64,000 bases of DNA from Anaeromyxobacter dehalogenans 2CP-C (GTDB taxonomy: Bacteria; Myxococcota; Myxococcia; Myxococcales; Anaeromyxobacteraceae): contig NC_007760.1 in the NCBI RefSeq assembly GCF_000013385.1, positions 1,116,001-1,180,000 on the forward strand, given 5' to 3'. Shown piece after piece: positions 17,726-27,264 of the stretch; position 1 is the first letter of the stretch; every line of letters begins with the position of its first letter. The notes beneath the pieces were generated by a model. It worked only from the letters and a program-made list of their open reading frames with translations, did not search any database and had not been told where the DNA came from. The translations under genes were made by a program, and so were the position numbers.

Positions 17726-18141
17726 GCGCGGCACCGAAGATCCTGGTCGTCGATGACGACGCCACCCACCTGCTCCTGACCCGCGAGCTCCTCGAGGCCG
17801 AGGGCTACGAGGTGCAGGTCCACCAGTCCGCGTTCGGCGCGACCGAGCGCATCATCCAGCACGCGCCGGACCTCGTGCTCATGGACGTGAACATGCCGGC
17901 GCTCTCGGGGGAGGGGCTGGTCGGCGTGCTCCGCCGCCGCGAGTGGACGCGCGACGTGCGCGTGCTCCTCCACTCCTCGAACGACGAGCACGCGCTGCGC
18001 GCCTCGGCGGAGCGGCTCGGGATCGACGGCTACGTGCCGAAGGGCGACCCGGCGCTGCTCCGGCGGCGCGTCGCCGAGGCGCTGCGCGGCCGCCCGCCCG
18101 GCGGCCCGGCGGCTCGTCGGGACGCCGGCAGGGGTCGGTGA
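17722..18141 (+). CDS. single-domain response regulator
   Basis: 139 aa: only a receiver domain, with the acidic pair in LVVDDDATH, phospho-acceptor Asp55 in LVLMDVNMP, the switch Ser in LLHSSND and the conserved Lys in GYVPKGD. The last 20 residues are a basic tail. There is no DNA-binding or enzyme output domain, so it must act through a protein partner or as a phosphate relay, like CheY-type stand-alone receivers common in delta-proteobacteria. Coupled to the upstream kinase by an ATGA overlap; that kinase is the obvious phosphodonor. Confidence 0.92.
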   Translation: MSAAPKILVVDDDATHLLLTRELLEAEGYEVQVHQSAFGATERIIQHAPDLVLMDVNMPALSGEGLVGVLRRREWTRDVRVLLHSSNDEHALRASAERLGIDGYVPKGDPALLRRRVAEALRGRPPGGPAARRDAGRGR

Positions 18142-18194
18142 CTACCGTGTAGTCCGCGGGGCGCGAACGGCGGCCTCGCGGAGGGGGAACCGCC

Positions 18195-19664
18195 ATGCGG
18201 CGTGCCATCGCCCTGGCGCGACGCCCCGGCGCGAGGGCCGCGTGGGCGGCGCTGGTCCTCGCCGCGGCGTGCGCCCGCAACCCGGCCACCGGCGAGCGGC
18301 AGCTCTCGCTGGTGTCCAGGGACCAGGAGATCGCGCTCGGGAAGCAGGCCGCCGAGCAGGTCCGGCAGACCATGGGGCGCTACGACGACCCGGAGCTCCA
18401 GGCCTACGTCGAGCGGGTCGGGATGCGCATCGCGAAGGGATCCGAGCGGCCCGACCTGCCCTGGAGCTTCACCGTCGTGGACGATCCGGCCGTGAACGCG
18501 TTCGCGCTGCCGGGCGGGCCGGTGTTCGTGACCCGCGGCCTGCTCACCTACCTCACCTCGGAGGCGGAGCTGGCCGCGGTCCTCGGCCACGAGATCGGCC
18601 ACATCACGGCGCGCCACTCGGTCGAGCAGCTCTCCAAGGCGCAGCTGGCGCAGGTGGGGCTCGGCGTCGGCATGGTGGTGAGCGAGGACCTCCGCCGCTT
18701 CGGCCAGGTGGCGGGCGCGGGGATGCAGCTCCTGTTCCTCAAGTTCGGGCGCGACGACGAGCGCCAGGCCGACGCGCTCGGCTTCCGCTACATGGTCGAG
18801 CAGCGGTACGACCCGCGCCAGATGGCGGCGGTGTTCCGCACGCTGGAGGCGGTGTCCGCGCGCGGGGGCGGCGGCCGGGTGCCGGGCTGGCTCTCCACCC
18901 ACCCGGACCCGGGCGACCGCGCCGAGACCGCGGCGAGGCGCGCGGCGAAGGTCGAGGCTCCGGACCGGATGGAGGTGGACCGCGAGCAGTACCTGGCGAA
19001 GGTGGACGACGTGGTGTTCGGCGAGGATCCGCGGCAGGGCTACCTGAAGGGCAGCACCTTCGTGCACCCGCAGCTCGGCTTCCAGCTCACGCTGCCGCAG
19101 GGGTGGAAGGCGCAGAACACGGCCGCGGCGCTCGTCGCGGTCAGCCCTCGGCAGGACGCCGCGCTGCAGCTCTCCGCCGCCGGGAAGTCGTCGCCGGAGG
19201 AGGCGGTCCAGAAGTTCTTCTCGCAAGAGGGCATCCGCGCGGTGCAGGCGCCGCCGCCCGCCGTGCCGCCCGGCGGCGCGGCGCGCTGGTTCGAGGCCGC
19301 CACCGAGCAGGGGAACGTGGGCGGGGTGGTCGCGTTCGTGCCGGCGGGCGGCACCACGCTGCAGATCGTGGAGTACGCGCCCGCGGAGCGGCTCCAGGGC
19401 GAGGCGGACACGTTCCAGCGCGTGCTCGCGAGCTTCGGGCCGGTGACCGATCCTGCCGCGCGCGCGGTGCAGCCGGCCCGGCTCGACGTGGTGAAGGTGC
19501 CGCGCGACATGTCGCTCGCCGACTTCGCGCGGGAGTTCTCCTCGACCGCGCCGCCCGAGGTGCTGGCGGCCCTGAACGGCGTCGCGCCCGGGGGGACGCT
19601 GCGCGCGGGCCAGACGGCGAAGCGGGTGGTCGGGGGCAGCCCGGAGCTGGTGTCCGGGCGCTGA
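18195..19664 (+). CDS. M48-family metalloprotease lipoprotein
   Basis: 489 aa. The signal peptide ends in a lipobox (LVLAAAC, Cys near 28). The M48 peptidase domain covers about 40-260 with zinc ligands in HEIGH (His132, His136) and Glu189 in DDERQADALG. After it come a beta-rich region (about 285-410, 'WKAQNTAAALVAVSPR') and a C-terminal LysM-like stretch (about 425-480). This resembles BepA/LoiP-type periplasmic proteases that handle misassembled outer-membrane proteins, with extra C-terminal modules. Good ribosome site (GAGG) before ATG 18195. Stand-alone gene after the kinase pair. Confidence 0.92.
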   Translation: MRRAIALARRPGARAAWAALVLAAACARNPATGERQLSLVSRDQEIALGKQAAEQVRQTMGRYDDPELQAYVERVGMRIAKGSERPDLPWSFTVVDDPAVNAFALPGGPVFVTRGLLTYLTSEAELAAVLGHEIGHITARHSVEQLSKAQLAQVGLGVGMVVSEDLRRFGQVAGAGMQLLFLKFGRDDERQADALGFRYMVEQRYDPRQMAAVFRTLEAVSARGGGGRVPGWLSTHPDPGDRAETAARRAAKVEAPDRMEVDREQYLAKVDDVVFGEDPRQGYLKGSTFVHPQLGFQLTLPQGWKAQNTAAALVAVSPRQDAALQLSAAGKSSPEEAVQKFFSQEGIRAVQAPPPAVPPGGAARWFEAATEQGNVGGVVAFVPAGGTTLQIVEYAPAERLQGEADTFQRVLASFGPVTDPAARAVQPARLDVVKVPRDMSLADFAREFSSTAPPEVLAALNGVAPGGTLRAGQTAKRVVGGSPELVSGR

Positions 19665-19769
19665 GCGGCGGGCCCGGGCGGACGCGTCCTGCGAGGGCCT
19701 TGATCCGGCGCGGCCGTCGCGGCAACGGAGCGGCGGCGCCCGGAGCGCGCGGCGCGAGAGGAGCGAGCC

Positions 19770-20075
19770 ATGTGCGAGCACCTGGAGGCGGCGGAAGGGC
19801 GGCGGGCGGCCGTGCGGCCGCGCACGCAGGGCTGCGAGGAGTGCCTCGCGTCCGGCGACCGCTGGGTCCAGCTCCGGCTCTGCCTCACCTGTGGCCACGT
19901 CGGCTGCTGCGACAGCTCGCCGAACCGGCACGCCACGCGGCACTTCCACGAGACCGAACACCCGGTGGTGCGCTCGTTCGAGCCGGGGGCGGACTGGGCC
20001 TGGTGCTACGTTGACGAGGAGATGGCCCACGGCGTGCGCGCGTTCCCGGCGGAGTCGCCGGGCGGGCACCCCTGA
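19770..20075 (+). CDS. UBP-type zinc-finger protein
   Basis: 101 aa. Residues 1-80 form a Zn-UBP finger: the metal ligands are visible as MCEHL, GCEECL, LCLTCGHVGCCDS and NRHATRHFHETEHPVV. In eukaryotes this finger binds the free C-terminus of ubiquitin. In bacteria lacking ubiquitin it is found as small stand-alone proteins of unknown role, possibly binding another C-terminal peptide. GAGGAG precedes the ATG at a normal distance. Neighbours (M48 lipoprotein, DUF6496 protein) give no direct clue. Confidence 0.9.
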   Translation: MCEHLEAAEGRRAAVRPRTQGCEECLASGDRWVQLRLCLTCGHVGCCDSSPNRHATRHFHETEHPVVRSFEPGADWAWCYVDEEMAHGVRAFPAESPGGHP

Positions 20076-20281
20076 CGCGAGGGGTGCGCGGTCCCCCTCG
20101 CGTCGCCTCGTCGCCACCCGCGGGTGCGATCGAGCTCCCGGTCGGCGCGCCGCCCGTCCGCCCGGCCCCTTCCGTTGCCGCCGCGACCGGCCGTCCGCAG
20201 GCTCAAGGGTGCTCCGGGCAGCCGCCGGGGGGAGCGCCATCCGCGTCCCCGCCGTCGCGTCGGGACGGAAGGAGACGGGGT

Positions 20282-20689
20282 ATGCCGGAGAAGGGGACGG
20301 AGCGGCGGGCGAAGGCGGCCCTGCGCCACGGGAAGAAGCCCAGCACGGCCGCGGGCGAGTACGTGCGCGAGGAGATCGAGCACGTGCGCCGCGGCAAGCA
20401 CGGCGCGCGCTCCACCAAGCAGGCCATCGCGATCGGGCTCTCGAAGGCGCGGCGGGCGGGCATCCCGCTGAAGCCGCCGAAGCAGGGCCAGGCCTCGAGG
20501 CGGACCCGCCGCTCGGCCGAGGCGGCCTACGAGGTCGGGCAGCGGAAGCGGAAGGCGCGGGCACCCTCGCGCCGGCGGAGCGCCGCGTCGCGGGGCGCGC
20601 TGAAGCGGGAGGGCAAGTCCGCCGCGTCCCGGCGCGCGCTCTCGTCCCAGGCGCGGCGCTCGGCGGCCCGGCGCAAGTCGCGGCGCTGA
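20282..20689 (+). CDS. DUF6496-type small basic protein
   Basis: 135 aa, strongly basic (Arg, Lys, Ser, Ala). The core (residues about 20-65; GKHGARSTKQAIAIGLSKAR) matches the DUF6496 pattern, in which the family keeps the KQAIAIALSxARxAG segment. The last 60 residues are a low-complexity Arg/Ser/Ala tail similar to histone H1-like DNA-binding proteins. AAGGAG lies about 7 nt before ATG 20282; a longer in-frame reading back to 20084 has no ribosome site. Nucleic-acid compaction or binding is plausible from composition but not shown. Confidence 0.85.
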   Translation: MPEKGTERRAKAALRHGKKPSTAAGEYVREEIEHVRRGKHGARSTKQAIAIGLSKARRAGIPLKPPKQGQASRRTRRSAEAAYEVGQRKRKARAPSRRRSAASRGALKREGKSAASRRALSSQARRSAARRKSRR

Positions 20690-20770
20690 AGGCACGTGAA
20701 CGCATCCCCGTCGCCGAGGCGGCAGATCCGGGGATCGGTTCACGCGCCCTGATCGCGTCCCCGGAAACGA

Positions 20771-20798
20771 AGAAGCCCGGCCGAAGGGCCGGGCTTCT
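20771..20798 (-). terminator. terminator of the cold-shock gene
   Basis: Perfect 12-bp stem (arms 20771-20782 and 20787-20798) with a 4-nt GAAG/CTTC loop, 28 nt after the cold-shock stop on the minus strand, followed by the short T-containing run TCGTTTCC. It also lies after the plus-strand DUF6496 gene and may stop both transcripts. Confidence 0.7.
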
Positions 20799-20825
20799 CG
20801 CGTCGACGGAGCGACGGATGCGCGG

Positions 20826-21029
20826 TTAGATCGCGCGGACGTTCGCCGCCTGCAGGCCCTTCGGGCCACGCGTCACGTCGAACTCGACCTTCTGCCCCTC
20901 GGCGAGCGTGCGGAAGCCGTCGGCCTGGATGGCAGTGTGGTGGCAGAACACGTCGTCCCCGCCGCCGTCCTGCGTGATGAAGCCGAAGCCCTTCGCATCG
21001 TTGAACCACTTCACGGTACCGGTAGCCAT
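20826..21029 (-). CDS. cold-shock domain protein
   Basis: 67 aa, a single OB-fold cold-shock domain with RNP1 GFGFITQD and RNP2 DVFCHHTAI (the common form is VFVHxSAI; Cys replaces Val here). Opens WFNDAKGFG and ends [13 protein letters not shown]. Binds single-stranded RNA/DNA and melts secondary structure in mRNA. Typical CspA length. The start at 21029 is fixed by family length; the leader is about 80 nt if the weak promoter marked at 21115-21143 is real, which fits the long leaders of csp transcripts. Confidence 0.95.
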   Translation of the reverse strand: MATGTVKWFNDAKGFGFITQDGGGDDVFCHHTAIQADGFRTLAEGQKVEFDVTRGPKGLQAANVRAI

Positions 21030-21114
21030 TACTGTGTAGACTCGTTTCTTCTCATTGTTCGCGAGCGGTGGAGAACCGCCCGGTCCCGGCCCGGAGTTGG
21101 GTTGGGGAGTGGCG

Positions 21115-21143
21115 TGTGTACTCTTTATCCTGGGTAAAGTCGA
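21115..21143 (-). promoter_or_regulatory. weak candidate promoter of the cold-shock gene
   Basis: Minus-strand hexamers TCGACT (21138-21143) and TACACA (21115-21120) separated by 17 nt in a locally A/T-rich island, in an otherwise GC-rich intergenic stretch (21030-21294) that holds no gene. Matches to consensus are only 4/6 and 3/6. Confidence 0.3.
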
Positions 21144-21294
21144 GCCCCTTTTCGCGCGCGAGGCCCGAGCCCCCGTGCTGGGGGGGGTGCGCCGCGGCGC
21201 GCCCAGCACGTCCCGTCGCATCCCCGGCCGAGATCCGGCGTGTCCCTCCACCCCCGGCTGGAAGCGGGCGGCGCGCTGCGGGAGGCTGGTGGCG

Positions 21295-22218
21295 GTGCTC
21301 CGGATCGCCCACCTCTCCGACCTGCACGTGCTCTCGCCCCGCGGGACCGAGTGGCGGCGCATCCTCTTCAACAAGCGCATCACCGGCTACGTGAACCTGG
21401 TCCGGCAGCGCGGACGCGTGTACCGGCGCGAGTACCTCGCCGCGGTGCTCGCGGCGGCCGCGGCGCACGCCGACCACGTGGTGGTGACCGGCGACATCAC
21501 CAACCTCGCCCTGGAGCGCGAGCTGGAGGAGGCGCGCGCGCTGCTGGACGGCGTGGCGCGCGCGGTCGAGGTGACGGTGGTCCCGGGGAACCACGACGTC
21601 TACCTCCCGTCGATCCAGGACGGGCGCCGCTTCCCGCACCACTTCGGCCCGTTCCTGCGCGGCGACCTCCCCGACCTGGCCCGCGACCTCGCGGCCGGCC
21701 CCTTCCCCTGCGTGAAGCTGCGCGGCCCTGCGGCCATCATCGGCCTCTCCAGCGCGGTGCCGCGCCCGCCGTTCGTGGCGAGCGGCCGCCTCGGCGAGGC
21801 GCAGCTCGAGGCGCTCGAGGCCGTGCTCGCCCACCCCGAGGTGGCGCGGCGCACGCCGGTGGTGCTCGTGCACCACCCGCCGGTTGACGGCCGGATCCGG
21901 GCGCTGCAGCTCCGCGACGGGCTGGTGGACGCGGACCGGCTGCGCGCGGTGCTCTCGCGGCTCGGCCGCGGGCTGGTGCTGTTCGGGCACCTGCACGCGC
22001 GGGTGCGCTGGCGGCTGCCCACCGCCACCGGCGCGCTCCAGGTCGTCGGCGCGAGCGGCGCGGCGCTCGACCACCCGCACCCGCGGGTCCGCGCCGGCTT
22101 CAACGCGTACGAGCTCCGGGACGACGGGAGCCTGGCCGCGGTCGAGGCGCACGTGCTCGCGCCCGACGGGCGCTCGGTGGAGCGCGTGCCGCTGCCGGAG
22201 GCGGAGGCGGGCGCATGA
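21295..22218 (+). CDS. metallophosphoesterase
   Basis: 307 aa calcineurin-like phosphoesterase. Metal-binding blocks appear in order: [32 protein letters not shown] and [11 protein letters not shown] 21295 was chosen over GTG 21289 because GGAGG at 21281-21285 is then 9 nt away. Family members cleave phosphodiesters, nucleotides, cAMP or UDP-diacylglucosamine; this one cannot be assigned. The stop overlaps the start of the next gene (ATGA), so it is translationally coupled to a USP/phospholipase D protein, which suggests a shared phosphodiester or lipid substrate. Confidence 0.92.
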   Translation: MLRIAHLSDLHVLSPRGTEWRRILFNKRITGYVNLVRQRGRVYRREYLAAVLAAAAAHADHVVVTGDITNLALERELEEARALLDGVARAVEVTVVPGNHDVYLPSIQDGRRFPHHFGPFLRGDLPDLARDLAAGPFPCVKLRGPAAIIGLSSAVPRPPFVASGRLGEAQLEALEAVLAHPEVARRTPVVLVHHPPVDGRIRALQLRDGLVDADRLRAVLSRLGRGLVLFGHLHARVRWRLPTATGALQVVGASGAALDHPHPRVRAGFNAYELRDDGSLAAVEAHVLAPDGRSVERVPLPEAEAGA

Positions 22219-24917
22219 GGTACCGCCGCGTGCTCGCGCTGGTGGAGCAGGGCGCCGACGCCGGCCCGGCGCTCGGGGCCGTCCGCGCGCTCGCGCCGGA
22301 GGCGGAGTCGCTGGGCGTGGTGGCGTGCCCGCCGCTGCGGCCGCGCCCGTGGCTGCCGGGGGCGGCCGCGCCGGCGCCGGCCGGCGTCGCGGAGGCCGGG
22401 TGGCTCGAGCGCTTGCGGCAGGACGCGGCGCCGCTCGCGCCGCGGCTGGCGATCGGCGCGGTGCCCGATCTCGATCCCGCCGCGCTCGCGGCGCTCGCGG
22501 ACGACCGCGAGGTGGACCTGGTCGTCGCGGGGCCGCTCCCGGCGGCGGGCGGCGCCGCCCTGTCCGCGCTGCGCCGCCTCCGGCCGGTCGCGGTCGCCTG
22601 GATCCCGCCGGCGGCCGCTGCGGCCGCCGCGCGGGCCGGCGGGCCGGCGCGGGAGCTGCTCTGCGTCGCGCCCGGCGAGCGCGCCCGCGCGGCGCTGGCG
22701 GGCTTCCTGCGCGACCACGGGGATCCGGGCCAGCGCGTCACCCTCCTGTCGCTCGCGGCGCCGTCGCGGGGCGAGGTCGCCGTCGCGCTGGAGGTCGCCG
22801 GCATCCGCGCACCGGTCGAGCTGGCCGGCGGCTTCGGCGCGGGGACGTGGCGCACGCTCGAGGCCGTCGCGCGGGAGCGCCGGCTGGACCTGGTGGTCCT
22901 CTCGCGCTGCCCCGGGGCGCTGCTGCGCGGCGCGCCCTGGCCGGCGCCGCTGCTGGTGCTGCCGCCGGCCGTGCCGACCCGGTCGGTGCTCCGCCGGCCG
23001 CTGGACGTGCCGGACCTCCTGGACGGCGGCGGCCCCGTCCGGCTGCGCGTCGGCTACGCCTACGGCATCGGGCGCAACCCGCCCGTCGAGGACCAGGAGC
23101 TGGCGCTCGTGGCGGACGGCCGCGTGGTCGCGCGCGTGCGCACGCGCGGCGGCGAGGCGGAGCTGCCCGCGGGGCTGGCCGCCGGCTCGCTCGGCGTGTT
23201 CCGCGCGCGCGACGCCGGGGGCCTCGACCCCGTCGCCGCGGTGGAGCGCCAGGTCGCGGTGATCCGCCCGGGCGCGCTGCCGCTGCTGCCCTTCGACGCC
23301 GAGCTCGGCCCGGAGGACCTCGCGGTCCTCGCCGGCCTGGACGGCGCCGAGCCGCTCGCGGTGCGGCTGCGCCCGACCCGGAGCTGCCACCTCGTGCGCG
23401 AGCGGCTGTGCGCCGCCGGCCTCGCGCCGCGCGTGGTGGACGCGAGCGCCGTCCTCGACGAGGGCGAGGCGGCCGACGTGGGCGAGGCGCACGACGCGGT
23501 GCGCCTGGCGCGGGTGGGCGGCCGCCTGCGGGCGGCCGGCTTCCCGGTCGCGGCGATCGTGCACCGCGGCCCGCACCCCCCCGCCGCGATCGGGTTCGAC
23601 GCGCTGGAGGCGCACCAGCTCGCCGGGCGCGCCTGGCGCGCGCCGCCGCCCGCGCCGCGGCCCGCCTCGCTCGACGCGCGGCTCGACGCGGCGACGGCCG
23701 CGCCCGCGATCGAGGGGAACCGCGTCGAGCTCGAGCTCGAGAACGCCACCGCCCGCCGCTGGCTGCTCGAGGCGATCCGCGGCGCGCGCCGGACGCTCCA
23801 CCTCCAGGTGTACCTCGCCACCGACGACGGCGTCGGCCGGCGGGTCGAGGCCGCGCTCGCCGGCGCCGGGCGCCGCGGCGTGACGGTGCGGGTGCTGGTG
23901 GACTCGCTGCACGGCCTGCACGGCTCCTTCGGCCTGCAGAACCCGCTGCTCTCGCGCCTCGCGGCCCGCCCCGGCGTCGAGGTGCGGGTCTCGCGCCCGG
24001 TGGCGGCGGTGCCGAGCGTCGAGGACCTGAAGCAGCGCGACCACCGCAAGCTGGTGGTGGCCGACGGCGAGGTCGCGCTGGTGGGCGGGCGGAACCTCGC
24101 GCACGAGTACTACACCGGGTTCGACGAGGTCCGGGTCGGGCCGCGGACGCCGTGGCGCGAGGTGCCGTGGCTGGACGGCGGGGCGCGGGTGCGCGGGCCG
24201 GCGGTCGCCGCGGTGGAGCGCGCCTTCCTGGAGGCGTGGACCGGCGCGGGCGGCGCGCCCTTCGACGTGACGGAGCCCGGCGCGGCCGGCGCGCAGCGGG
24301 TGCGGGTGGTGGTGCACCGGGGGCTGCGGGACGCGAGCACGCTGGAGGCGTACCTGGCGCTGGTCGAGAGCGCGCGGCACCGCCTGCTCGCGGTGAACGG
24401 GTTCCCGCTGCTCCTCGAGCTGGAGCACGCGCTCGCGCGCGCGCTGCGCCGCGGCGTCCGGGTGCAGGTGCTGTTCGGAGAGGTCACGCCCACGCACGGC
24501 GGCGAGCCGTTCGAGGGGCCCTGGGCGACGGCGCGCACCGCGGCCACCTGGCTGGTCCACTCGCGCATCGACGCGCTGGTGGCGGCGGGGGCCGAGGCGT
24601 GGCTGCTCGCCGTCCGCGACGTGCCGGGCTGGTCGCCGGAGCTCGGGCTGGTGCGCCCCCACGTGCACGCGAAGGCGATGATCGCCGACGGGCGCGCCTG
24701 CGCGGTGGGGAGCGCCAACCTGGACGTCACCGCGAGCTACTGGGAGGACGAGCTGCTGCTCGTCGTCGAGGACGAGGCCGCCGCCGGCGCGTTCGAGGCG
24801 CGCGTCCAGGCGCTCCTCGCCGGCTCGACGCGCGTGGACCGCGCCGACCCCGCCTGGCAGCGGCGCGTGCGCGCGCGCGACTGGGCGCGGCACTGGCCGG
24901 GGATCCTGTCGATCTGA
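22215..24917 (+). CDS. large fusion: USP-like domains plus phospholipase D-like domain
   Basis: 900 aa without signal peptide. Residues 1-140 and about 145-260 look like two universal-stress-protein-like domains. About 270-500 is an uncharacterised region. About 510-900 is a phospholipase D-type catalytic region with both HKD motifs: His610/Lys612/Asp617 (HRKLVVAD, followed by GGRN) and His818/Lys820/Asp825 (HVHAKAMIAD, followed by GSANLD). The layout of the HKD half resembles cardiolipin synthases and PLD-type phosphodiesterases, but the membrane anchor of cardiolipin synthase is absent. ATGA overlap with the metallophosphoesterase gene. Substrate unknown. Confidence 0.85.
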   Translation: MRYRRVLALVEQGADAGPALGAVRALAPEAESLGVVACPPLRPRPWLPGAAAPAPAGVAEAGWLERLRQDAAPLAPRLAIGAVPDLDPAALAALADDREVDLVVAGPLPAAGGAALSALRRLRPVAVAWIPPAAAAAAARAGGPARELLCVAPGERARAALAGFLRDHGDPGQRVTLLSLAAPSRGEVAVALEVAGIRAPVELAGGFGAGTWRTLEAVARERRLDLVVLSRCPGALLRGAPWPAPLLVLPPAVPTRSVLRRPLDVPDLLDGGGPVRLRVGYAYGIGRNPPVEDQELALVADGRVVARVRTRGGEAELPAGLAAGSLGVFRARDAGGLDPVAAVERQVAVIRPGALPLLPFDAELGPEDLAVLAGLDGAEPLAVRLRPTRSCHLVRERLCAAGLAPRVVDASAVLDEGEAADVGEAHDAVRLARVGGRLRAAGFPVAAIVHRGPHPPAAIGFDALEAHQLAGRAWRAPPPAPRPASLDARLDAATAAPAIEGNRVELELENATARRWLLEAIRGARRTLHLQVYLATDDGVGRRVEAALAGAGRRGVTVRVLVDSLHGLHGSFGLQNPLLSRLAARPGVEVRVSRPVAAVPSVEDLKQRDHRKLVVADGEVALVGGRNLAHEYYTGFDEVRVGPRTPWREVPWLDGGARVRGPAVAAVERAFLEAWTGAGGAPFDVTEPGAAGAQRVRVVVHRGLRDASTLEAYLALVESARHRLLAVNGFPLLLELEHALARALRRGVRVQVLFGEVTPTHGGEPFEGPWATARTAATWLVHSRIDALVAAGAEAWLLAVRDVPGWSPELGLVRPHVHAKAMIADGRACAVGSANLDVTASYWEDELLLVVEDEAAAGAFEARVQALLAGSTRVDRADPAWQRRVRARDWARHWPGILSI

Positions 24918-24944
24918 TGACGGCGGCGCGCCGGTGCGGGCGCG

Positions 24945-27227
24945 CTACGGCGCGTAGTGGTAGCCCACGTCCACCGCGCCGGCGTCCGGGACGCCGTCGG
25001 TCCGGGTGGTGCGGCCGGCCAGGTCGCTCGCGGCGCCCGTGCCGGCGTCCACCGCAGGGCTGGTGGCGGCCTGGCCCGCGGCCAGCTGCGAGAGGTAGTA
25101 GCTGCCGCGCGGCCCGGCGGTGAACAGCGGATCGGCGATCATCGTGAAGCCCGCGGGCGGGGTCCAGGCCGGGTCGGCGTTCGAGAACAGGTTGCCCTCG
25201 AAGGCGAGCTCCGTCGGGATGGAGGGCTCGAGGCGCAGCTGGACCGGCGGCAGGCCGGGCAGGGACTGATCGACGAAGACGCTGTCCTGTACGACGACCG
25301 ACTGCGCGCGCTCCACCATGACGCCGCCGACGACGTCGAGCGGGCCCTGGCTGCCGATGAACGTCGAGCTGCGGATCGTCGCCGAGGAGCCGCCCAGCAC
25401 GGCGACCTGCCCACCCGAGCCGGTGTTGCCCACGAACAGCCCGTTCACGATCGTCGCCCGCGTGCCGTACGAGTAGACGTCGATGGCGCCGCCGTTCCCG
25501 AGCAGGCCGGTGTGGTTGTGGTGGAACTCGCAGTCGCGGATCAGCGGGCCGACCGCCGGGAAGTCGGGGCCGGACGGGGTCGCGAACACCGAGATGGCCC
25601 CCGCGCAGCGGTTCGCGACGTTGTCGTGGAACACCACGCGCTCGATCACCGGCGCGGCCAGGAAGAGCATCGCGCCGGCCCCGTCGTTGTAGAAGTCGCT
25701 GTACGGCAGCGCCGTCTGCGAGATCTCGGGGCGCAGCTCCGGCGTGAAGCCGCCCGGGAACAGCTCGTCCGGAAGCGCGCGGCCGCCGGTGATGGTCAGG
25801 TTCTCGAGCCGCGTGCTCGCGTCGATGCCCTGGTCGAAGAAGACGACGTGCAGGACCCGCCCCTGGCCGTCGAGCACCACCTGCTCCGGCGACGCGCCGG
25901 TTCCGCGTACCACCACGCCGTTCTTCTCCGCCCGGAACACCAGGAACGCCTCCGCGGTCGCGGCCGGCGAGTAGGTGCCGGGATTCACGTACACCGTGGT
26001 GCCCGGGGTCGCCGCGCCGATGGCGTCCGGGATCGAGCCTCCCGGAGCGACGTCGATGCCCAAGGTGATCGTCTTCGTCGTGCTCGCGCTGACGCCGAGC
26101 GCGTTGGTCACCGTCAGCGTGAAGGTCGTCGGCGCGGTGATGGGGCGGGTCGTCGCCGCGATCCCGCTCTGCACCGCGCCCACCGCCTGATCGATCGTGG
26201 CGGTGCCCCCGGCGCCTGCTGCGAAATCGGCGACGAGCGTCGCAGACACGCCCGGGGGTACGTGATCGGGGACCGTGAACGAGCGGATCACGGGCACCGG
26301 GTAGACCGTGACGGTCGCCGAGCGCGCCACGGTCTGGCCCCCCTCGCCTGTCACCGTGAGCGTGTACGTGCGCGTCGCGTCGGGGGTCTCGGTCAGCGTG
26401 CCGGACGAGCCGGGGAGGGCGGTTCCGTCGATCGAGCCCGTGCCGTTCGCGAAGGCGTACTCGAGGCGGGTGGCCCCGCCGGCCGTGATCTGCGCCGGAA
26501 CGGCCGCGAACGCGCTGATCGTCGGGCCGGGCGGCGGAGGCGGCGTCGTGGTCACGGTGAGCGTCGCCTCCGCGCTGGCGATCGTTCCGGCCGCGCTCGT
26601 CGCGACCGCGCGAACGCGGAGGCCGTCGTCCAGCGCGGTGACCCCGCGCCGCGTGAGCACGCCCGTGGTGGCCCCCGCGACGTCGGCCCACGCGCCGCCC
26701 GGCGCGGCGGACTGCCACTGCAGCGCCGGCGCAGGGTCGCCGTCGAACGCGGCCTCGAACGTGGCGTCCCCGCCGGCGAGGACCGCGACGCCGGTCGGGG
26801 AGGCGAGCAGGTGCAGCCAGCTCACGCGAAGCGAGGCCTCGCGGCTGGTGCGAACGCCAGCGTCGTTCCGCGCCCGGACCCGGTAACGCGCGCCGCCGTC
26901 GGCCGCGGCGAGCGGGGCGGTGGTGTACGCCGGTCCGGTCGCGCCCGGGAGCTCGGCCCAGTCGGTCGAGCCCGGCGCGCTGCGCTCCCACTGCAGCTCG
27001 GGCGCGGGGTTGCCCTCGACCCCGGCTGCGAAGGTGGCCCGCTCGCCCTCGCGCGCCTCTTGATCGGACGGCTGGGTGAGGAACGCGGGCGCGGTGAGGA
27101 CGGGCGGGACGTCCCCGGATCGCGGCGAGCCGCCGCCAGCGCTGCACGCCACCGTCACGATCAGCGCGGCGATCGCGGCGGCTCTTGCGTGCGCCGAGGC
27201 GGCGCGGATCGGGATCCGGCTGGACAC
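24945..27227 (-). CDS. Ig-like / right-handed beta-helix lipoprotein (shorter paralog)
   Basis: 760 aa. Signal peptide with lipobox (IVTVAC, Cys about 28). Residues 40-230 hold one two-domain Ig-like unit with the landmark VSWLHLLASP at the domain junction. About 232-400 has two different beta-sandwich modules (STTKTITL end). About 400-760 is a right-handed parallel beta-helix (AIGAATPGTTVYVNPGTY, ENLTITGG, STFIGSQG) ending GYHYAP. The beta-helix aligns closely with that of the next gene, so the two are paralogs with different stalks. Surface-exposed; adhesion or polysaccharide binding is inferred. No catalytic residues are recognised. Confidence 0.87.
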   Translation of the reverse strand: MSSRIPIRAASAHARAAAIAALIVTVACSAGGGSPRSGDVPPVLTAPAFLTQPSDQEAREGERATFAAGVEGNPAPELQWERSAPGSTDWAELPGATGPAYTTAPLAAADGGARYRVRARNDAGVRTSREASLRVSWLHLLASPTGVAVLAGGDATFEAAFDGDPAPALQWQSAAPGGAWADVAGATTGVLTRRGVTALDDGLRVRAVATSAAGTIASAEATLTVTTTPPPPPGPTISAFAAVPAQITAGGATRLEYAFANGTGSIDGTALPGSSGTLTETPDATRTYTLTVTGEGGQTVARSATVTVYPVPVIRSFTVPDHVPPGVSATLVADFAAGAGGTATIDQAVGAVQSGIAATTRPITAPTTFTLTVTNALGVSASTTKTITLGIDVAPGGSIPDAIGAATPGTTVYVNPGTYSPAATAEAFLVFRAEKNGVVVRGTGASPEQVVLDGQGRVLHVVFFDQGIDASTRLENLTITGGRALPDELFPGGFTPELRPEISQTALPYSDFYNDGAGAMLFLAAPVIERVVFHDNVANRCAGAISVFATPSGPDFPAVGPLIRDCEFHHNHTGLLGNGGAIDVYSYGTRATIVNGLFVGNTGSGGQVAVLGGSSATIRSSTFIGSQGPLDVVGGVMVERAQSVVVQDSVFVDQSLPGLPPVQLRLEPSIPTELAFEGNLFSNADPAWTPPAGFTMIADPLFTAGPRGSYYLSQLAAGQAATSPAVDAGTGAASDLAGRTTRTDGVPDAGAVDVGYHYAP

Positions 27228-27264
27228 GGTCCCCCCAGGGAGAAGCGGCGATTCTAGGCGCCGA

